Part shown: positions 23,432 to 36,319 of the stretch, one piece after another
Layout of the letters: every line of letters begins with the position of its first letter
How positions within the stretch are numbered: the stretch's first letter is position 1
Assembly: GCA_050084985.1 (NCBI GenBank)
Contig: JBITNC010000001.1
Span: forward strand, 7,750,001 to 7,814,000
From: Nageia nagi
Lineage: Eukaryota; Pinophyta
Length of the DNA stretch: 64,000 bases
Direction of reading: 5' to 3'
The notes under the pieces: generated by a model
What the model saw: only the letters and a program-made list of their open reading frames with translations
What the model was told of the DNA's origin: nothing
Databases searched by the model: none
Position numbers and translations under genes: made by a program

Positions 23432-26400
23432 CATCATCCGGTGTTGTCATGAGGATAGCCCTTGCCATGGCTGAATATGATTTTTTAACTTTTACAATTG
23501 ATACATTTTGAAAATGATATTGTAATACATCAAAATTACACTTGTGTCAATATCCATACTGTGTACTATTTATGGTAGTTGTATGACAAGACTCTAGTGT
23601 GTCTATGCATGCCAAAGCGAGTATGTGATGGTAAGCTTATTTGATGTATACAATTTTGAGATAATGATGTTGTGTATCAAAACTTCACTTGTGTTTATCT
23701 CCATACTATGTGATGTTTATGGCAGTTGCATGACAAAACTCCAGTTTGTCTATGCATGCTGAAGCGAGTATGTGATAGGAAGCTTGTTTTGTATATACAA
23801 GTCATCTTTCATTTTTCTCTACTTTTGACCCAGCAGAATGGGTTTCATGATGATCTTTTGCATAAGTCTTTTAGAATCATATTGAGCATAAATATCTTAT
23901 TTTAGGTTATAGGAAATCCTAATTACCTTAACCGTGAGTAGACATATAACTTTCAATTTTGTAATTAACAATGTTTTGGGTACATTTTAAGAGAGATGTA
24001 GCCATGGTCTTACTATGTGATCACGGGCTTACTTTGATTGTGGTGCTGATCTTAGCATTATGGCCCCTTTTGAACTGACTAATGATGTTAGTGATGATGA
24101 TGATAGACTATTCAAAAAACTAATATATATTAGCTAGTGAACAAGTAAGATGAATGAATGATTCTAACCTTATTGTTTCAATCATTTATAGGTGAACATA
24201 AGGTATGATTTTAGGTCATGGAAAATTTTATTTACCCTAATTATCCAAGTATGATTTCTTGAGCTTTGCAATTGAAGTATTTTGAACACATGTTGGTTGT
24301 ACACCAAATAGGTACTACAGGCTTGTTTCCATATATCATTACATGGGTGTCTTGTGTTTATCCCAAGGGAATGTATGGAGCTGAGTCAGGTATATGACAT
24401 GAAGTCCCCTTCGTGTGTACTGATTTGAATTTTGATTATTATGTTATTACTTTAGAAGAATAGGTTTTACAAAAATCATTGGAATCATGTTTTTTGATGA
24501 CTAGGGTTTTCTAAATACATATAACAATAAGTGATGACTAAGCATGCATAACATGACATATGATTTGAACTAGGAAGTTCGTGATTGATTGTAAGATCAT
24601 AAACAATAAATGGTGTTTATCCTATCAAGGATTCATGATGAAATTATTTATGATCGAGTTTGCATGTTTATTTGGTTATCTTTTTTTTTTTTTAATGGCA
24701 TGATGTGGTGAGCAAACATATTCATGTATCTTAAGAAGATACAAACAAACTAATATGTTATCATTGTAGACTTACACAAATACCACTAGGCTAATAAGTA
24801 GGTGATAATATACTTGAGGTTGGTAAGTGGTTAAGTCAAGACTCATGCACTTGAGTTTATCAACTTATGTATGAATATTTTAAATCTTGATTTTATTGGT
24901 TAATGGTAGAGGCAAATGATTTGCTTTGGGTCATGGACAATCATACTTGCCCAAAATTATGATCAAACATAAACTTTTTAAATTTTTGCAATCAAAGTAT
25001 TTTGAAAACAAGTTATACACCTTACTAGGTACTCATGCTTGTCTACAAATGCTATTTAATGGAACACTTTATTCCATAGGCTCTATGCCATTAGCATGTA
25101 TGTAACGTGGAGTCCTTTCAAAGTAGATAACATTTTAATGTTTGATAATTCTGCTATTTGCCCTAGTAGGATGGGTTTCATTATCATTTCTTGCAAAAAT
25201 CATTATCAAAGATTTCGGGATGGAATTGTTTATAATTTGATATCATCAAAGATTCATGATGAGGAATATGATGATAACAATTATCCCATTAAATACGTAT
25301 GGGATTATTATTGTATTTTTATTTTTTAAATGTTGATCTTGATATTATTAAATATCTTCAAATTTAAGGATAATGATTTGAAAAATTGTAGTATTAGATT
25401 GTATCATTTACCAAACTTAGCTATTAATACTTTTTATTTTATGATAACATGTACAAAGGATATGGAACAAGATGTAACACACATTCAATTTATGGGTAGA
25501 TGATAATGAATGGAAAGGGGAAAAGAACATCAATTTCCAATTCAAAGGGAAGAGCAATTTCTTACTCTCGATCCCAAGGAATGATGGAAGCTTTCTAATG
25601 ATGTTCTAGGGGGTTGAAATGGATGGGATATGATAGGAAAAGAACATTGACTTCCAATTCAATGGGGAGAATAATTTCTTATTCTTGATCCCAAAGAATA
25701 ATGGAAGCTATAAAATTTAACAATGTTCTAGGGTTGAGTTTTATCAATCTACTAAGGGTAGTTTCTTGCTTAAACTTGTAGATAAGAATAGAAGCAAAAG
25801 GTTTTAACAACAACAATGTTGACTCTCATATTAATGGGGAGAGCAATTACTCACTCTTTTTCTCAAATAATATGAAAGCACCTCCAATTTAATAATCGGT
25901 AAAGATGGATTTAGGAAATATATGGATGTTGGATAATAAAATATGAAAGTTGGTATAGTATAACGTGTATGGGGGGATGGTGGATGTTAATATGAAAATA
26001 GTATAACAAATGAATAGACATAGGATGTATTGGGTATTTAGAGAGATAAACTAGTCAACTCATCAAGGCATTGATAAACATAAGTGTAATATTAATTACT
26101 ATGTAATAATAAATAGTAGGGGATGGAGGCATGGGAGGATAAGGAAATGTAATGATCATAATATTCAAGTTGACCATATTAAGCAATTATCATTAGATTT
26201 TTCCTTTTTTAGATGATACAAAACAAATTCATGATGTTCTCAAAATTATCATAGACTCATGTGTGTGCAATGATGTTTATTTCCATCTCTATACAATCTC
26301 AAACTAAATGTCACAAGAGCATAAAATATATAAGCTAGTTCATCCATATGAAATGTACATAGGTCCATAGGAAAGAAGGTCGCTAACCAATATGGACATG

Positions 26401-27000
26401 TCACCACTCGTAAGGTATGCCCCATTGCCAGATAGGCATCCATAGCCCCGATGAGGATTAATCCCTCGATCCCGCTACAACCTTGCTCTACTGCCAGTCA
26501 GGCATTCATAGCCCTGGTAGAGGATATTGTAATCACCCAAGAATCATTGATATAATGTAGTAATTTTTTTTTTTTGTGAAACTATCAAATGATTCTTGGG
26601 TTCGAGATGAAGCGAATAATAGGATGAACATGTAATACTTTCGCTTGAAATCATGCTCTTGTAACACCTCATTCTTGACTGTTTTAAGATTATTTAAATG
26701 TGAAGATGTGTATGAGTCTGTAATAACCTTAAGTGTATCATAATCATGTTTGTTTATCATCCAAAATTTCAAAAAATTTATGATGAAGGTTGGTAAAGTC
26801 AATAAGAATATTAATTTCATAAACTATTTCTTTTACAATAAGTATTAAACATATTTGTATAATGGTATGGAAGTGATCATGGATAATATATAGTATATAT
26901 GCCTTGATGAATCGTTAGAATATAATCTAATACTCAAATATTCCAACATAATGGGGATGAATATGAGGTGGAAAAAGAGGAAGACATGGAAATGCAATAA
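22830..27000 (-). other. D 3' non-coding region
   Basis: Counterpart of 15560-19255 in C, with the same repeat sets. No coding frame. D has extra sequence between about 24430 and 24900 that C lacks or has lost. Confidence 0.6.
23344..23432. repeat. Expanded (TA)n microsatellite in D
   Basis: About 85 bp of almost pure TA. The matching site in C (about 18720-18738) has only about 8 TA units. Confidence 0.85.
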
Positions 27001-27659
27001 ACATATTATAACCTATCAGATATGATCATTTTAGTTTTTTAATCATATTTTGATGTTTGTGTGATTTCTAAATCATGTTTTGATGATTTTTTTTTTTTAA
27101 TGATGGAGGGAAACTGCCCCAATGTGATCTATGTAGAACATGAGGAGATCAAAAGTAAGATGGGGGACGACTACCCCAATGTGAACGATGTGAAGGAGAT
27201 TGAATATCCTTACGCAAATAACATAATTCATCATTTTTTAATTGTGTGGAATGTATGTATGTATTTTGTAGATGATGTAAATTGTTATCTATCAATAAAG
27301 GTATATCTACTTCAAATCTTCTATCATCATCAAATCATGAAGGTCATGATTTAATTGGTGGCAATGTTTAGTATCATGCCCCAATTGATGATGATGAACA
27401 TGATGTCCTTACTTATCGTATTTTATTGACTTAGGATTTAGGTTTTATTTCATTATATGATCTACCATCCTCTTAGGTTTTTTCAATGATTGCATTCCAT
27501 CATTGTAATCATATTTGGATTTTGATTTCCATCTCATATATTTATGATTATGCTCTTGCCTAGCAAAGATGGATGATAATTTCCCCTCTGACTTTTGCAT
27601 AGGAGGTTTCATTTTCGATGATTTTGTAATATTATAATGTGAGTATGGATTTTCATCTC

Positions 27660-28085
27660 TTCATACACAATATAGTACTCCCTCATAAATGTATTTTTAA
27701 CAACCATGAAATGTAGATGGGACACATTCCATTTCTTGAATCCATGGTCTACCTAAAAGAATATTATATTGTTCAATGTTCACTTCGATGATATATAATG
27801 ATGTTTGTATCGTATTACATCCAATGGTGATGGGTAACACTATCAACCCTATTGTTGAACATAAGGCATTATTAAATGCTTTTATTTGTAATGATGGTAA
27901 AGAAATATGAGAGAAGGGAAGATTCAATTTGTGATATGCTGATGTAGATATGATATTGACATCTGACCCTTCGTCTATTAATATCTTCTTAACAATTTTA
28001 CCATTTACTTTATCGATGACATGGAGAGGTGGATCTAACCCTTGAGGTCCCTTGTTTGGTTGTCTCTCATGGTCATAAAAAAAAT
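27660..28085 (-). pseudogene. D aspartic protease
   Basis: Minus strand reads VNGKIVKKILIDEGSDVNII, then HKMNLPFSHISLP and ILLGRPWIQEM (27697-27927). Catalytic loop as in C, D-E-G. Upstream junction with Gag is broken by stops. Role as for the C copy: Gag processing. Confidence 0.65.
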
Positions 28086-28387
28086 TATAGGCTGATGTAT
28101 CAATGGAGGGACTTGCATTTTGGATTTTTGATTATATGATATATCAATTTGTTTTTCTTTTATGTTTTGAGTTCCAGTATCAACTCCTACTATTCTTATA
28201 ATGGGTTGATTACTTGGATTCTAGGTGGGTGTCACCTGACTGTAATTAGGTACAATAGATACTGTATTTACTTGATATGAAGGAAGTGAGTCTTGATAAT
28301 TTTTTAAATTTTGATCTGATATAGAAGTATGGTCTTCAACTTCCAAGACATTATCTTTGATTGAATTTTGAGTTTTATTTCTCAATG

Positions 28388-31061
28388 CTAGACAGTTTTT
28401 TGTATATGACCCATTTGATGGTGATAATTACAATACTCATTTTTGTTATATTTTTCTTTTCTCGTAATTTTTATTTCATCGTATTTAATCTTGACCTTCT
28501 CAATTATAACTGCTTGAGCAATAACTTCTTCGAGAGTATTATATCGTTGGATTTGTAATATACTAGCTATAGGCCTTAAACAATTTTGACTGAATAAGTT
28601 AACTAACTCCTCCTGAGGTAAGGTATAGGGCATGCCATAGAGTATATCCCTCCATTGTGAAACAAAGTCAACAATTGATTCATTCTGAGATTGTTTTAGT
28701 TCTACAAGATCCGTAATAGAAGATTCCTCTTTGATATAAATCCTAAAATGTTGTAAGAACAAGTTTGCCAATTGAGGAAATGAATAAATACTATGTCATG
28801 GTAAATTATTATACCATTCCAGGGTTGGGGCTGCAAGCATCATGGGGAACAAACGTAGCATCAAGTCCTCATCATTATAAATTAGGTAATTTGAAAACTT
28901 AAACCACCTTAAATGTTCCTTAGGATCCTGATTTCCTGTAAAAGGAATTATCTTAGGCATTTCAAAGTTGTGAGGTAATTTCTTCTTAGGGACACTTGGA
29001 TGGATGGGTTCATTGCAAATATTGTCATATGTCAACTTCTTGAACCTTGATATGTTCATTTCTTTATTCATAAAATCTTTCATGAAATCCTCTAATTCAT
29101 TATTTATCCAACTACCCTGAGGATGTTTTCGGTATCTTCTATGATTGGTATTTCTTTCTAACTTTAGGTTTGAATTATAAGATTCATCATCAGAAGAAGA
29201 TCTTGACAACAATGAAGATGGTAATGATGGAAGATTAGAAGGTAAATGATGCCCTTGCATTGGATTTCTAAGAGTTGTAGATGGTTGTACTTTATTTTGT
29301 TGAGACTTCTCGTGAAGTAACCAACTATCTCGAACTTCTTGTTTTACCTTATCAAAAATTTGTCATTGTTTGTCAAGCTCTTGCTTTTCTTTTTCTTTAA
29401 GTTCTATATTCTTTTCTTTAAGTTTGGCTTCCTCTTCTAGCTTACTTTGAACATCTTCATATCTTTTACTAAAGTTTATAGTTTCTTCATAATCTCTCTC
29501 TATGTGTTTTCTCTTTGCCTCCACTCCGCAAAAGAGGGTATCTCTCCTACCTTGAATTGTTTAGCTAAAGCTTTTCTACATTTTTCTTGCGATGAGGGTT
29601 TCTCACAAGAGTAAGGATCATAGAAGAATTTGTTTGAGATCTTACATTGAGGATTTGTTTGCAAGGTTCTTACTGCATACAAGGTCATTCTATCAAAATC
29701 TTCCATACAAGACCTAGCCCTATGAAGTGTTTTTTGATAGGTGGGGTCAGTTATCCTAGCTTGTGAAGAGAAGCTTTGAGGTTGATAATCTAAGCTTTCG
29801 AGAGGCAATTCTCTTTGTTTATTAGAGTAAGAGTCTTGAGATCTCCATACTTGGTAATTAAGAGTTGATGATAATTTCATCCAAGCTTGACTCTTTTGGT
29901 TTACATAAGTTTTTACATCATGCTTTTCTCTCATCTCTTCTTGTCTCATTTCATCGACAAACTCATTGAAGGTTTTGTCATGTTGATCGTGAGAAGAACA
30001 TGCTTATTGTTGTTTATGGGATTCCCTTTGCCAAATATTCTTAGCTTTTTCATCACAAAAAATATTTCTAAGTAATTTATTTGTTATAGGGCTATCTTTT
30101 TTATCACATTCCCAATTTTTCATCAAGCTAGTTTGATATTTTGAAGGTCTTTTTAGTGGGTTCGAACAACATTCATCCTCATAAAACTTTGTATCATTAT
30201 CATGATGTGTTGTTTTCCCACATGGATGTTCATTCCTAAGCTCATGTGTGTTAGCTTTAGAAATTTTATTTTATATTTTTCATTTCTTTGTGATTGAAAT
30301 TCTTGAGATTCAATAATACAATCTATGGATTTTTTAATTCTTATGTGAGGCTCTTCAATTTCTACTTGTGATGAGAGTGAACAAGTTCCATCCTTGAACT
30401 CAAGAATATCATGAGATTCATGGGAATCAATAGAAATTTTTGTAGCCTCTAGAAGGGGAGGAGAATGAAATTGCAATTATGAGGAATGTTCTAAAAGGTC
30501 CTCAAGATTCATGTCAAGCTCCTCTTCTTTAATATCATATTCATCCCAAGGTTGGGGTGAAGACATCAAGGTATCTAACTCTAAGAGGTCATATGATTTA
30601 GCATAGGATGTTGCATCAAGGCCTTTGGCATTAATACTCGATTCATCCCTTAGAAAATTGGATTCATTAGGTTTGATAGTCTCAGAAGAGGATGCACAAC
30701 AAGATTTTAATTTGATGAGATGTGTTGATGAGTTTTCAATCTTTATGATGGGCTCATTATTTTCAGTGTCAAACTCATCCCATGATGAGGGTGAAGGAAT
30801 GGAAGAACTATACTCTAGCTCTTCATGGGATCTGACAAGGCTTTCTAAGGATTGAAGAAGAGGTATGGTACATTGTTCTATTTCTACTAAGTATGCTAAA
30901 AGCTTTTCAATGTCGATATAAAAATCACTCTTCATGACCTTTGAAGTAGAATAGGTATCTAAGGTTGTCTTGGCAAGATGTGACCATAGTCTTTGTATTT
31001 TTGGTTTTACTTTGATAGAAAATGGAAAATAATTCAAAAGTGCAACCAAAACAAACCTCAT
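28388..31061 (-). pseudogene. D giant gag, three open blocks
   Basis: Start ATG at 31061 (MRFVLVALLNYFPF). Blocks: 30477-31061 acidic Ser-rich N-terminus (SSWDEFD, PQPWDEYD); one stop; 30153-30476, which keeps the frame C has lost; then a one-base loss near 30260; 29500-29949 (TYQKTLHRARSCMEDFDRM, KFFYDPYSCEKP); an eroded coiled coil; 28796-29260 and 28388-28771 capsid (DPKEHLRWFKFSNYL, FVSQWRDILYGM). The knuckle CNYHHQMGH is cut by a one-base deletion near 28408. Comparing C and D shows both derive from a single open frame of about 910 codons. Confidence 0.7.
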
Positions 31062-31079
31062 AATGATAAAATTCCTTTA

Positions 31080-32028
31080 AGGCCTTGTGAAATGCATTTA
31101 AACAAGTAAAATATATTTATGCATACTACCCTCCCAAACATTCATGTCCATTCACTTATCTTATCTTAATGTGATACAATCAAAAGTTTATTTTAAGTGG
31201 ATCTTGACCTTAATAAACCCCGTTGTTCTTTTTAATTATAATGTGATTCATTATCCAACCTCTTAATGATGTTCATTAACTCCTTCCAGCTGTGGAAGTT
31301 TTATATGTGATAAATTTCCTCTTCTTACTAGTCACATATCTCTTCGACCTCCAATGGAGTGGTAAGGGAAAACTTGGTAAGAGGTCCTTATGTGTGGATA
31401 AATTAACCAAATTAATGATAGTGTGAATGTGAAAGAAAAGAAGAATTAATTACTCCTTTTTATCTGGTCTATTCTGGTCACTTTAGATCGCACGAAGCGC
31501 AAAGGGAGAGCATAAGTAGACAAGATAAAAAGTATTAATGTGTACGTACCCTTCACCCAAAACATGAAAATAAATTCATAACATTATACATAAAATAAAT
31601 TAATAAAAAATGCATTTAACCTTTTCTACCCATTCTTATATGCATTCTAAGAAAAGGAATCACCTTCAAAAGTATCCTTCCATTTTAACAATATATTATA
31701 TATTTTATTTTATTTTTTTAGAAATAACCAAAAGAGACAAAATGACCTAGAATATGAGTCGCTGGCATTTAGACAGAGGTCACTGGCATTTATTCTAAGT
31801 CACCGGTGTTCGATTCCAATCACTAGCATTTAGTCTGGATTACTTTATAAAATGTTGGCGTTCCTTTTGAGTCACCGACGTCTGATTCTAGTCACTGGCA
31901 TTTTTGTAATAGATTTCCTAAAACGCACAGAATGCAAAATTTAAAGTTAGTATATGGAGAAATTCAAATAACCAGACAATAGAAGGTAAAATCATTTTAA
32001 AACAAAAAACCCCCTATTAATAACGAAA
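31080..32028 (-). other. D 5' leader with GTCACCGGC minisatellite
   Basis: Unrelated to the C leader. At about 31755-31910 it has six or seven diverged units of GTCACTGGCATTT type (20-35 bp period), a motif that also occurs in the LTRs of C and D. An ACGT-poor, otherwise featureless stretch follows to the gag start. Confidence 0.5.
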
Positions 32029-32051
32029 GGGCCCTCCTTCTAGCGCCAGAA

Positions 32052-32900
32052 TGTTACAGTGAAAATAGAGCTGGAATGAAGAATAACATGAAATACAAAT
32101 TATTCTTAAATCTTCACTGAACCTCAAATTATGTGAAATAGGTAAAAATGTTGTAATTGTAAATAGATATTGATTTTCAACTCAAACTACAATTTTCCCT
32201 TGGAAGGGACTTTTACAAATGCCATTTGCCAAAATAAGAGTATTAGATCTCCATTGTTTTTTATTTGCTTGCTTCTCTCCTTGATATGAACAACCTGTAA
32301 ATCCTACACACATGCAAAAGACAATAACATCAAAGCATCTATGTATGACATGTATTGAATTTAAACTAGCATAAAATAATAAAAGGTATGAGCTCACAAG
32401 ATTTTGGTAGCATTACCTTACTTCAAAATTGGGCCAAGATCCTCCCTGATTTGGTTTGTATTAACTTGTATTTATAGATTTTGGGTGAGATGTTCAAAGT
32501 CTGGTAAGAGGAAGTGAAAAGCCACCGTAGGTCATAACTGACCCCCTCTATCCACATCATCTTTGAAAGATGAAACATTTCAACTTTCTCTCACTATTTT
32601 GGCTTCTATTCGGCTGTCACAGAGTCGCTGGCGATTGGAAGATAGACACCACGACTGGCTCAAAATGTTAGCGTTTGTTTTGGGTCACCGGTGATTGGTT
32701 TTCAATTTTTATAACAATATTAAAATGACCGCCAAATAGTCAATTTTTATCAAAAATGGGTCATGTGACCACTCATTTTGCATGTACTTGATGAGAGCTA
32801 TCCAATAATGGAGTTTTTAAGCTTGTTTAAGACTTGTATAAGGAGTTATGATTAGTTCAATGTTTACTAGTTAACAAGGGGACATTTTTAGGTGTCTACA
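32052..32900 (-). repeat. D 5' LTR
   Basis: 849 bp; minus-strand ends TGTAGACACC and CTGTAACA. Confidence 0.9.
32468..32477 (-). promoter_or_regulatory. TATA box in D 5' LTR
   Basis: Minus strand CTATAAATAC, identical in position and sequence to the C LTR box. Confidence 0.6.
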
Positions 32901-33193
32901 CAATGATATTTTCCAAAGTAGATGACCAAATCAAAATTCTTATAGATTTCATATATGTGGATAAATCTTATCCTAAGGATGGTTTTCCATTACTCAACAT
33001 TGATACCATAGTTGATAATATGGTAGGTCATGAAATGTTTTCATTGATGGATGGATTTATCAATTGCAATCAAATCATGATCATCGAAGAGGATAAGCAT
33101 AAGATATCATTCGCCACTCCATGGGGTAAATATTATTATAGGGTAATATTCTTTGGTCTTAAGTATGCAAGAGCAATGTATCAGATACCATGA
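32901..33193 (+). pseudogene. E (part 2): RT fingers and palm start
   Basis: Reads KILIDFIYVDKSYPKDGFPL, then NIDTIVDNMVGHEMFSLMDG, NQIMIIEEDKHKISFATPWG and YYYRVIFFGLKYARAMYQ, which are reverse-transcriptase blocks 1 to 4 of the Tat lineage (usual DFRDLNKASPKDDFPLP, FSFMDG, ITPWG, MPFGLKNAGATYQ). It stops mid-domain at 33193 where an approximately 290-bp insertion begins. Confidence 0.8.
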
Positions 33194-33480
33194 AAGGAGA
33201 GAGGGAAAATGAAGTTATGCACCCAAGATGCAAGAGCTGAAATAATATCACAAGAGCATAAGATTATTCATAAAGAATGAAATGATGGATAAATTATACA
33301 TAAGGTACATATTGCTTAAATAACAAGTGAAATGAAAAATAATCATACCATCAAACAATGTTGACCATTGGATTAAAATAATCTGATAAAGATGACAACT
33401 AAGCACACCCACTAGTGAACTTTAGATAATGTCAACCTAGACAACTAACTAGGTAGTTAATAAAATAATACTCTAACACA
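33194..33480. mobile_element. Unclassified 290-bp insertion in E RT
   Basis: The RT frame runs ...YQIP up to about 33193 and resumes with ILHDYMHDIIEDYVDD at about 33480, so the DNA between is inserted. It starts near TGAAAGGAG and ends near CTCTAACA; TG...CA ends would suit a solo LTR, but no target duplication is clear. Confidence 0.4.
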
Positions 33481-36319
33481 TTCTTCATGATTATATGCAT
33501 GATATAATTGAGGATTATGTGGATGACATGATTCTAAAAACTAAAACATGTAATACTCATATTGAGGTAATATGTAAGGCTTTGGATAGATTGCTAGAGT
33601 ACAATGTTAGACTCAATCCTAAGAAGTGTGTTTTTTAGGTTCTATTAGGGAAAATATTAAGGTTCATTGAATCTAAGAGAGGAATTGAGGTTGATCCCAA
33701 CAAGATCCATGCTATTAATGAAATACCCCTCTTTATAATTTGAAATAGTTGCAGAGTTTATAGGGTAAGATTTAGGCTATTAGGAGATTCATAGCATAGT
33801 TGTCTATAAATGTTGACCATTCAACAAATTATTTAAGAAGAATGTTGAATTTACTTGGGATTTGGAGCATCAGGATGCCTTTGATAATATCAAGAAGTAT
33901 CTTATGCATCCTCCCATTCTTATTCATCCAAGGGTGGAAGTCACTCATACATTCTTTCCACCAACTTTGCTTTGGGTTTGATGATGGCCCAATAGAATGA
34001 AAAAAAGAGATAGCAAGACATCTACTACCTAAGTCATACTCTAGTAGTATATGAGACTAGATACTCATATCTTGAGAAATTATGCCTTAGAGTAGTCTTT
34101 GTAGATCAAAAATTATGATACTATATGCTTAATCAGAAGACTTATGTGATTTCCAAGATGGATCCTTTAAATTATATGATGAATAATACTATGCTAAATG
34201 CTCAAGTGGTGAAATGGATCATGTTTCTTACTGATTTTAACCTTAATTTTATCAATCAAAAATCTATCAAAGGTTAAGTGAAATTTTATTAGTTTGTAGA
34301 AGCACCCCAGCAAAATGTTGTTCCTCTACACATAGAGTTAATGGATAGCAATCTATTTGTTGTGTTTGAAATTGAGGAGGTAGTATAATAAGAGTATTTT
34401 TATATGATAATGTATTTTTATGGATCTCATTGTGATCAAAGGAGAGGAGTTGGGGTAGTGTTTATAACACCTTAGGGTGTTCCCATGCATGTGTCCTTTA
34501 AACTACCTTTTAAGTGCATGAACAATAATGCTAAGTATGAAGCACTCATACTTGATTTGAAATTAGCAATAAATATGAAATATGAGCATCTCATGATATA
34601 TGGTGACTCTTTGCTAATTGTTAACCAAATTAAGGGAATCTATGCTTGTAACCAACCTCATATTAAGTTGTATAAGGCCAAGGTTAAGAATTTACTAGAA
34701 TATTTTAAAGCATATGATATTGAGGCTACCCATAGATCCTCAAACAAATTTACAGATACAATGGCATCTTTGGGATACTTGATTCCCCAAAACTCATTTC
34801 AAATGGTCATGCATATGGAAAATGATCATTATGTATAATTCCAATATTGATTTTCCCTTGTATCATGAGGATCCCCCACCACATGTTAATGAGCTCAATG
34901 TTGTATATAAGGATTTATAGTATCATCAAATCAAGAATTTTCTTAAATGGGGGACCTTTCCCACCATAACATATGTGTGAAACTAGCACTGTAGTGCACG
35001 ATCATGTCATTAGGAAATGGCTCCCATAGTCATTCTAATGTGGCATATGTTCCAATAAGACACAGTCCCTATGCATCTATTTATGCGATGATAATGATTA
35101 TTCTACTAAAGGCTTTTCACCAGGTGAGATCCCCAGATATGGCCTAATGCCTTAGGTACCCATCACTCATCTTGAAGGGTGCCCTAAAGGAAAAATGTAA
35201 TTAAATGAGTATCCCCATTATAAGTGGAGGAATGAAATAAGTGGAGCCTAATACATTACCATGAAACTCTGGGAACCTTGGTAACCCCTTGAGCCTTTCC
35301 TCTATAGTGCCAACTAAGGATAAATCAAGGATCAAATCTACCATTGAGAAATGTCAATTAAAATATAAATGCATTAATTATACCATTCTAGGTGACATTA
35401 TTTATATGAGGGGTTATGATTAGTCCTTTGTTATCTAGAATTACCAAACCAATAGATTGTTATGAATACATGTCATGATGGTACTTGTGATGAGCACTTT
35501 AGTGGATTTGCAATTACTAAGAGACTAATAAGAATGGGAAATTATTTGCCCTATATGGAGAGAGATTTTCATGAATATGTTAAGAAGAATGTAAAATGTC
35601 AACAACATGCTAACTTGACACACACACCCTCTTAGGCACTTCAAACCTATTCAAGCTATGTGGCCATTCTCTAGATGGGAATTTGATTTGAATAAATAAT
35701 TTAACCTACCTTCATCTAGAGGGTATAATTTTATCATTATATGCATTGAATATTTCACAAAATAGCTATAAAGCCCCCATGCTTTCCACTAAGGGTCCCA
35801 AGATTATAGAATTTATAAAGCATAATATCATTAATTGGTTTGGCATACCTACACGGATCATCTTAGATAATCATCCAAATTTCAAGAATAAGAACATCAA
35901 AATATTTTGCTATATATATAAAGATCAAACATAGCTATTCTACATAATATTATAATGGGTAAGTAGAAGCAACAAACATTACCATAGTGGAAATCCTTAA
36001 CTATTATCATATCACATAAGGATTAGCACACTCAAATACCACTCACCTTATGGGATTACAGAACCAACATTTTCACTCCTACATGTGTAACACCTTTCTC
36101 ACTAGTGTATGGGGTAAAGGTAATGATTTATTTAGAGCTTGAGATCCCATCCTTGTGCATTTAGTTATAGGATTTCCTTTTAGGACCAAAGGCTTAGTAG
36201 GCTAGATTGGACCAATTAGTGCAGCTAGACAAGAGGCATGTCAATACCTTAGAGCACTTCAAAGTGTACCAAAATCATCTCAAGAAAACTTACAATAAAA
36301 GGGTTAGGCCTCAAGAATT
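33481..36319 (+). pseudogene. E (part 3): RT, RNase H, extra RNase H and integrase
   Basis: EDYVDDMILK (YVDD catalytic motif near 33516-33527) and a connection/RNase H with stops to about 34300. Then a second RNase H at 34390-34840 (KYEALILDLKLAINM, YGDSLLIVNQIKG), the extra archaeal-type RNase H that marks the Tat lineage; its first Asp reads Tyr and its usual Glu reads Lys. Then an integrase HHCC region about 35460-35610 (MGNYLPYMERDFHEYVKK), an eroded core, and LWDYRTN...TPFSLVYGVK at 36050-36130. Many stops. It copied and integrated the parental element; now inert. Interrupted near 34975-35320. Confidence 0.7.
34975..35325. mobile_element. Possible 350-bp insertion in E before integrase
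   Basis: Coding likeness stops after TFPTITYV and resumes with KSTIEKCQLKYKCINYTILG. The insert begins GAAACTAGCACTGTAG and its far end, reversed, contains GGCACTATAG, a weak inverted repeat. Possibly a short DNA element; uncertain. Confidence 0.3.

Larger units (their letters stand above)
21963..32900 (-). mobile_element. D: large non-autonomous Tat-like LTR element, intact ends
   Basis: LTRs 21963-22812 and 32052-32900 (850 and 849 bp) differ by about 2-3% in the portion counted. The target duplication CAATG is perfect (21958-21962, 32901-32905). Same family and gene order as C on the opposite strand: primer block, leader, giant Gag, protease, second knuckle, non-coding 3' region. It is younger than C by LTR similarity, yet its Gag is already frameshifted. 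It sits inside the reverse transcriptase of E. Confidence 0.92.
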
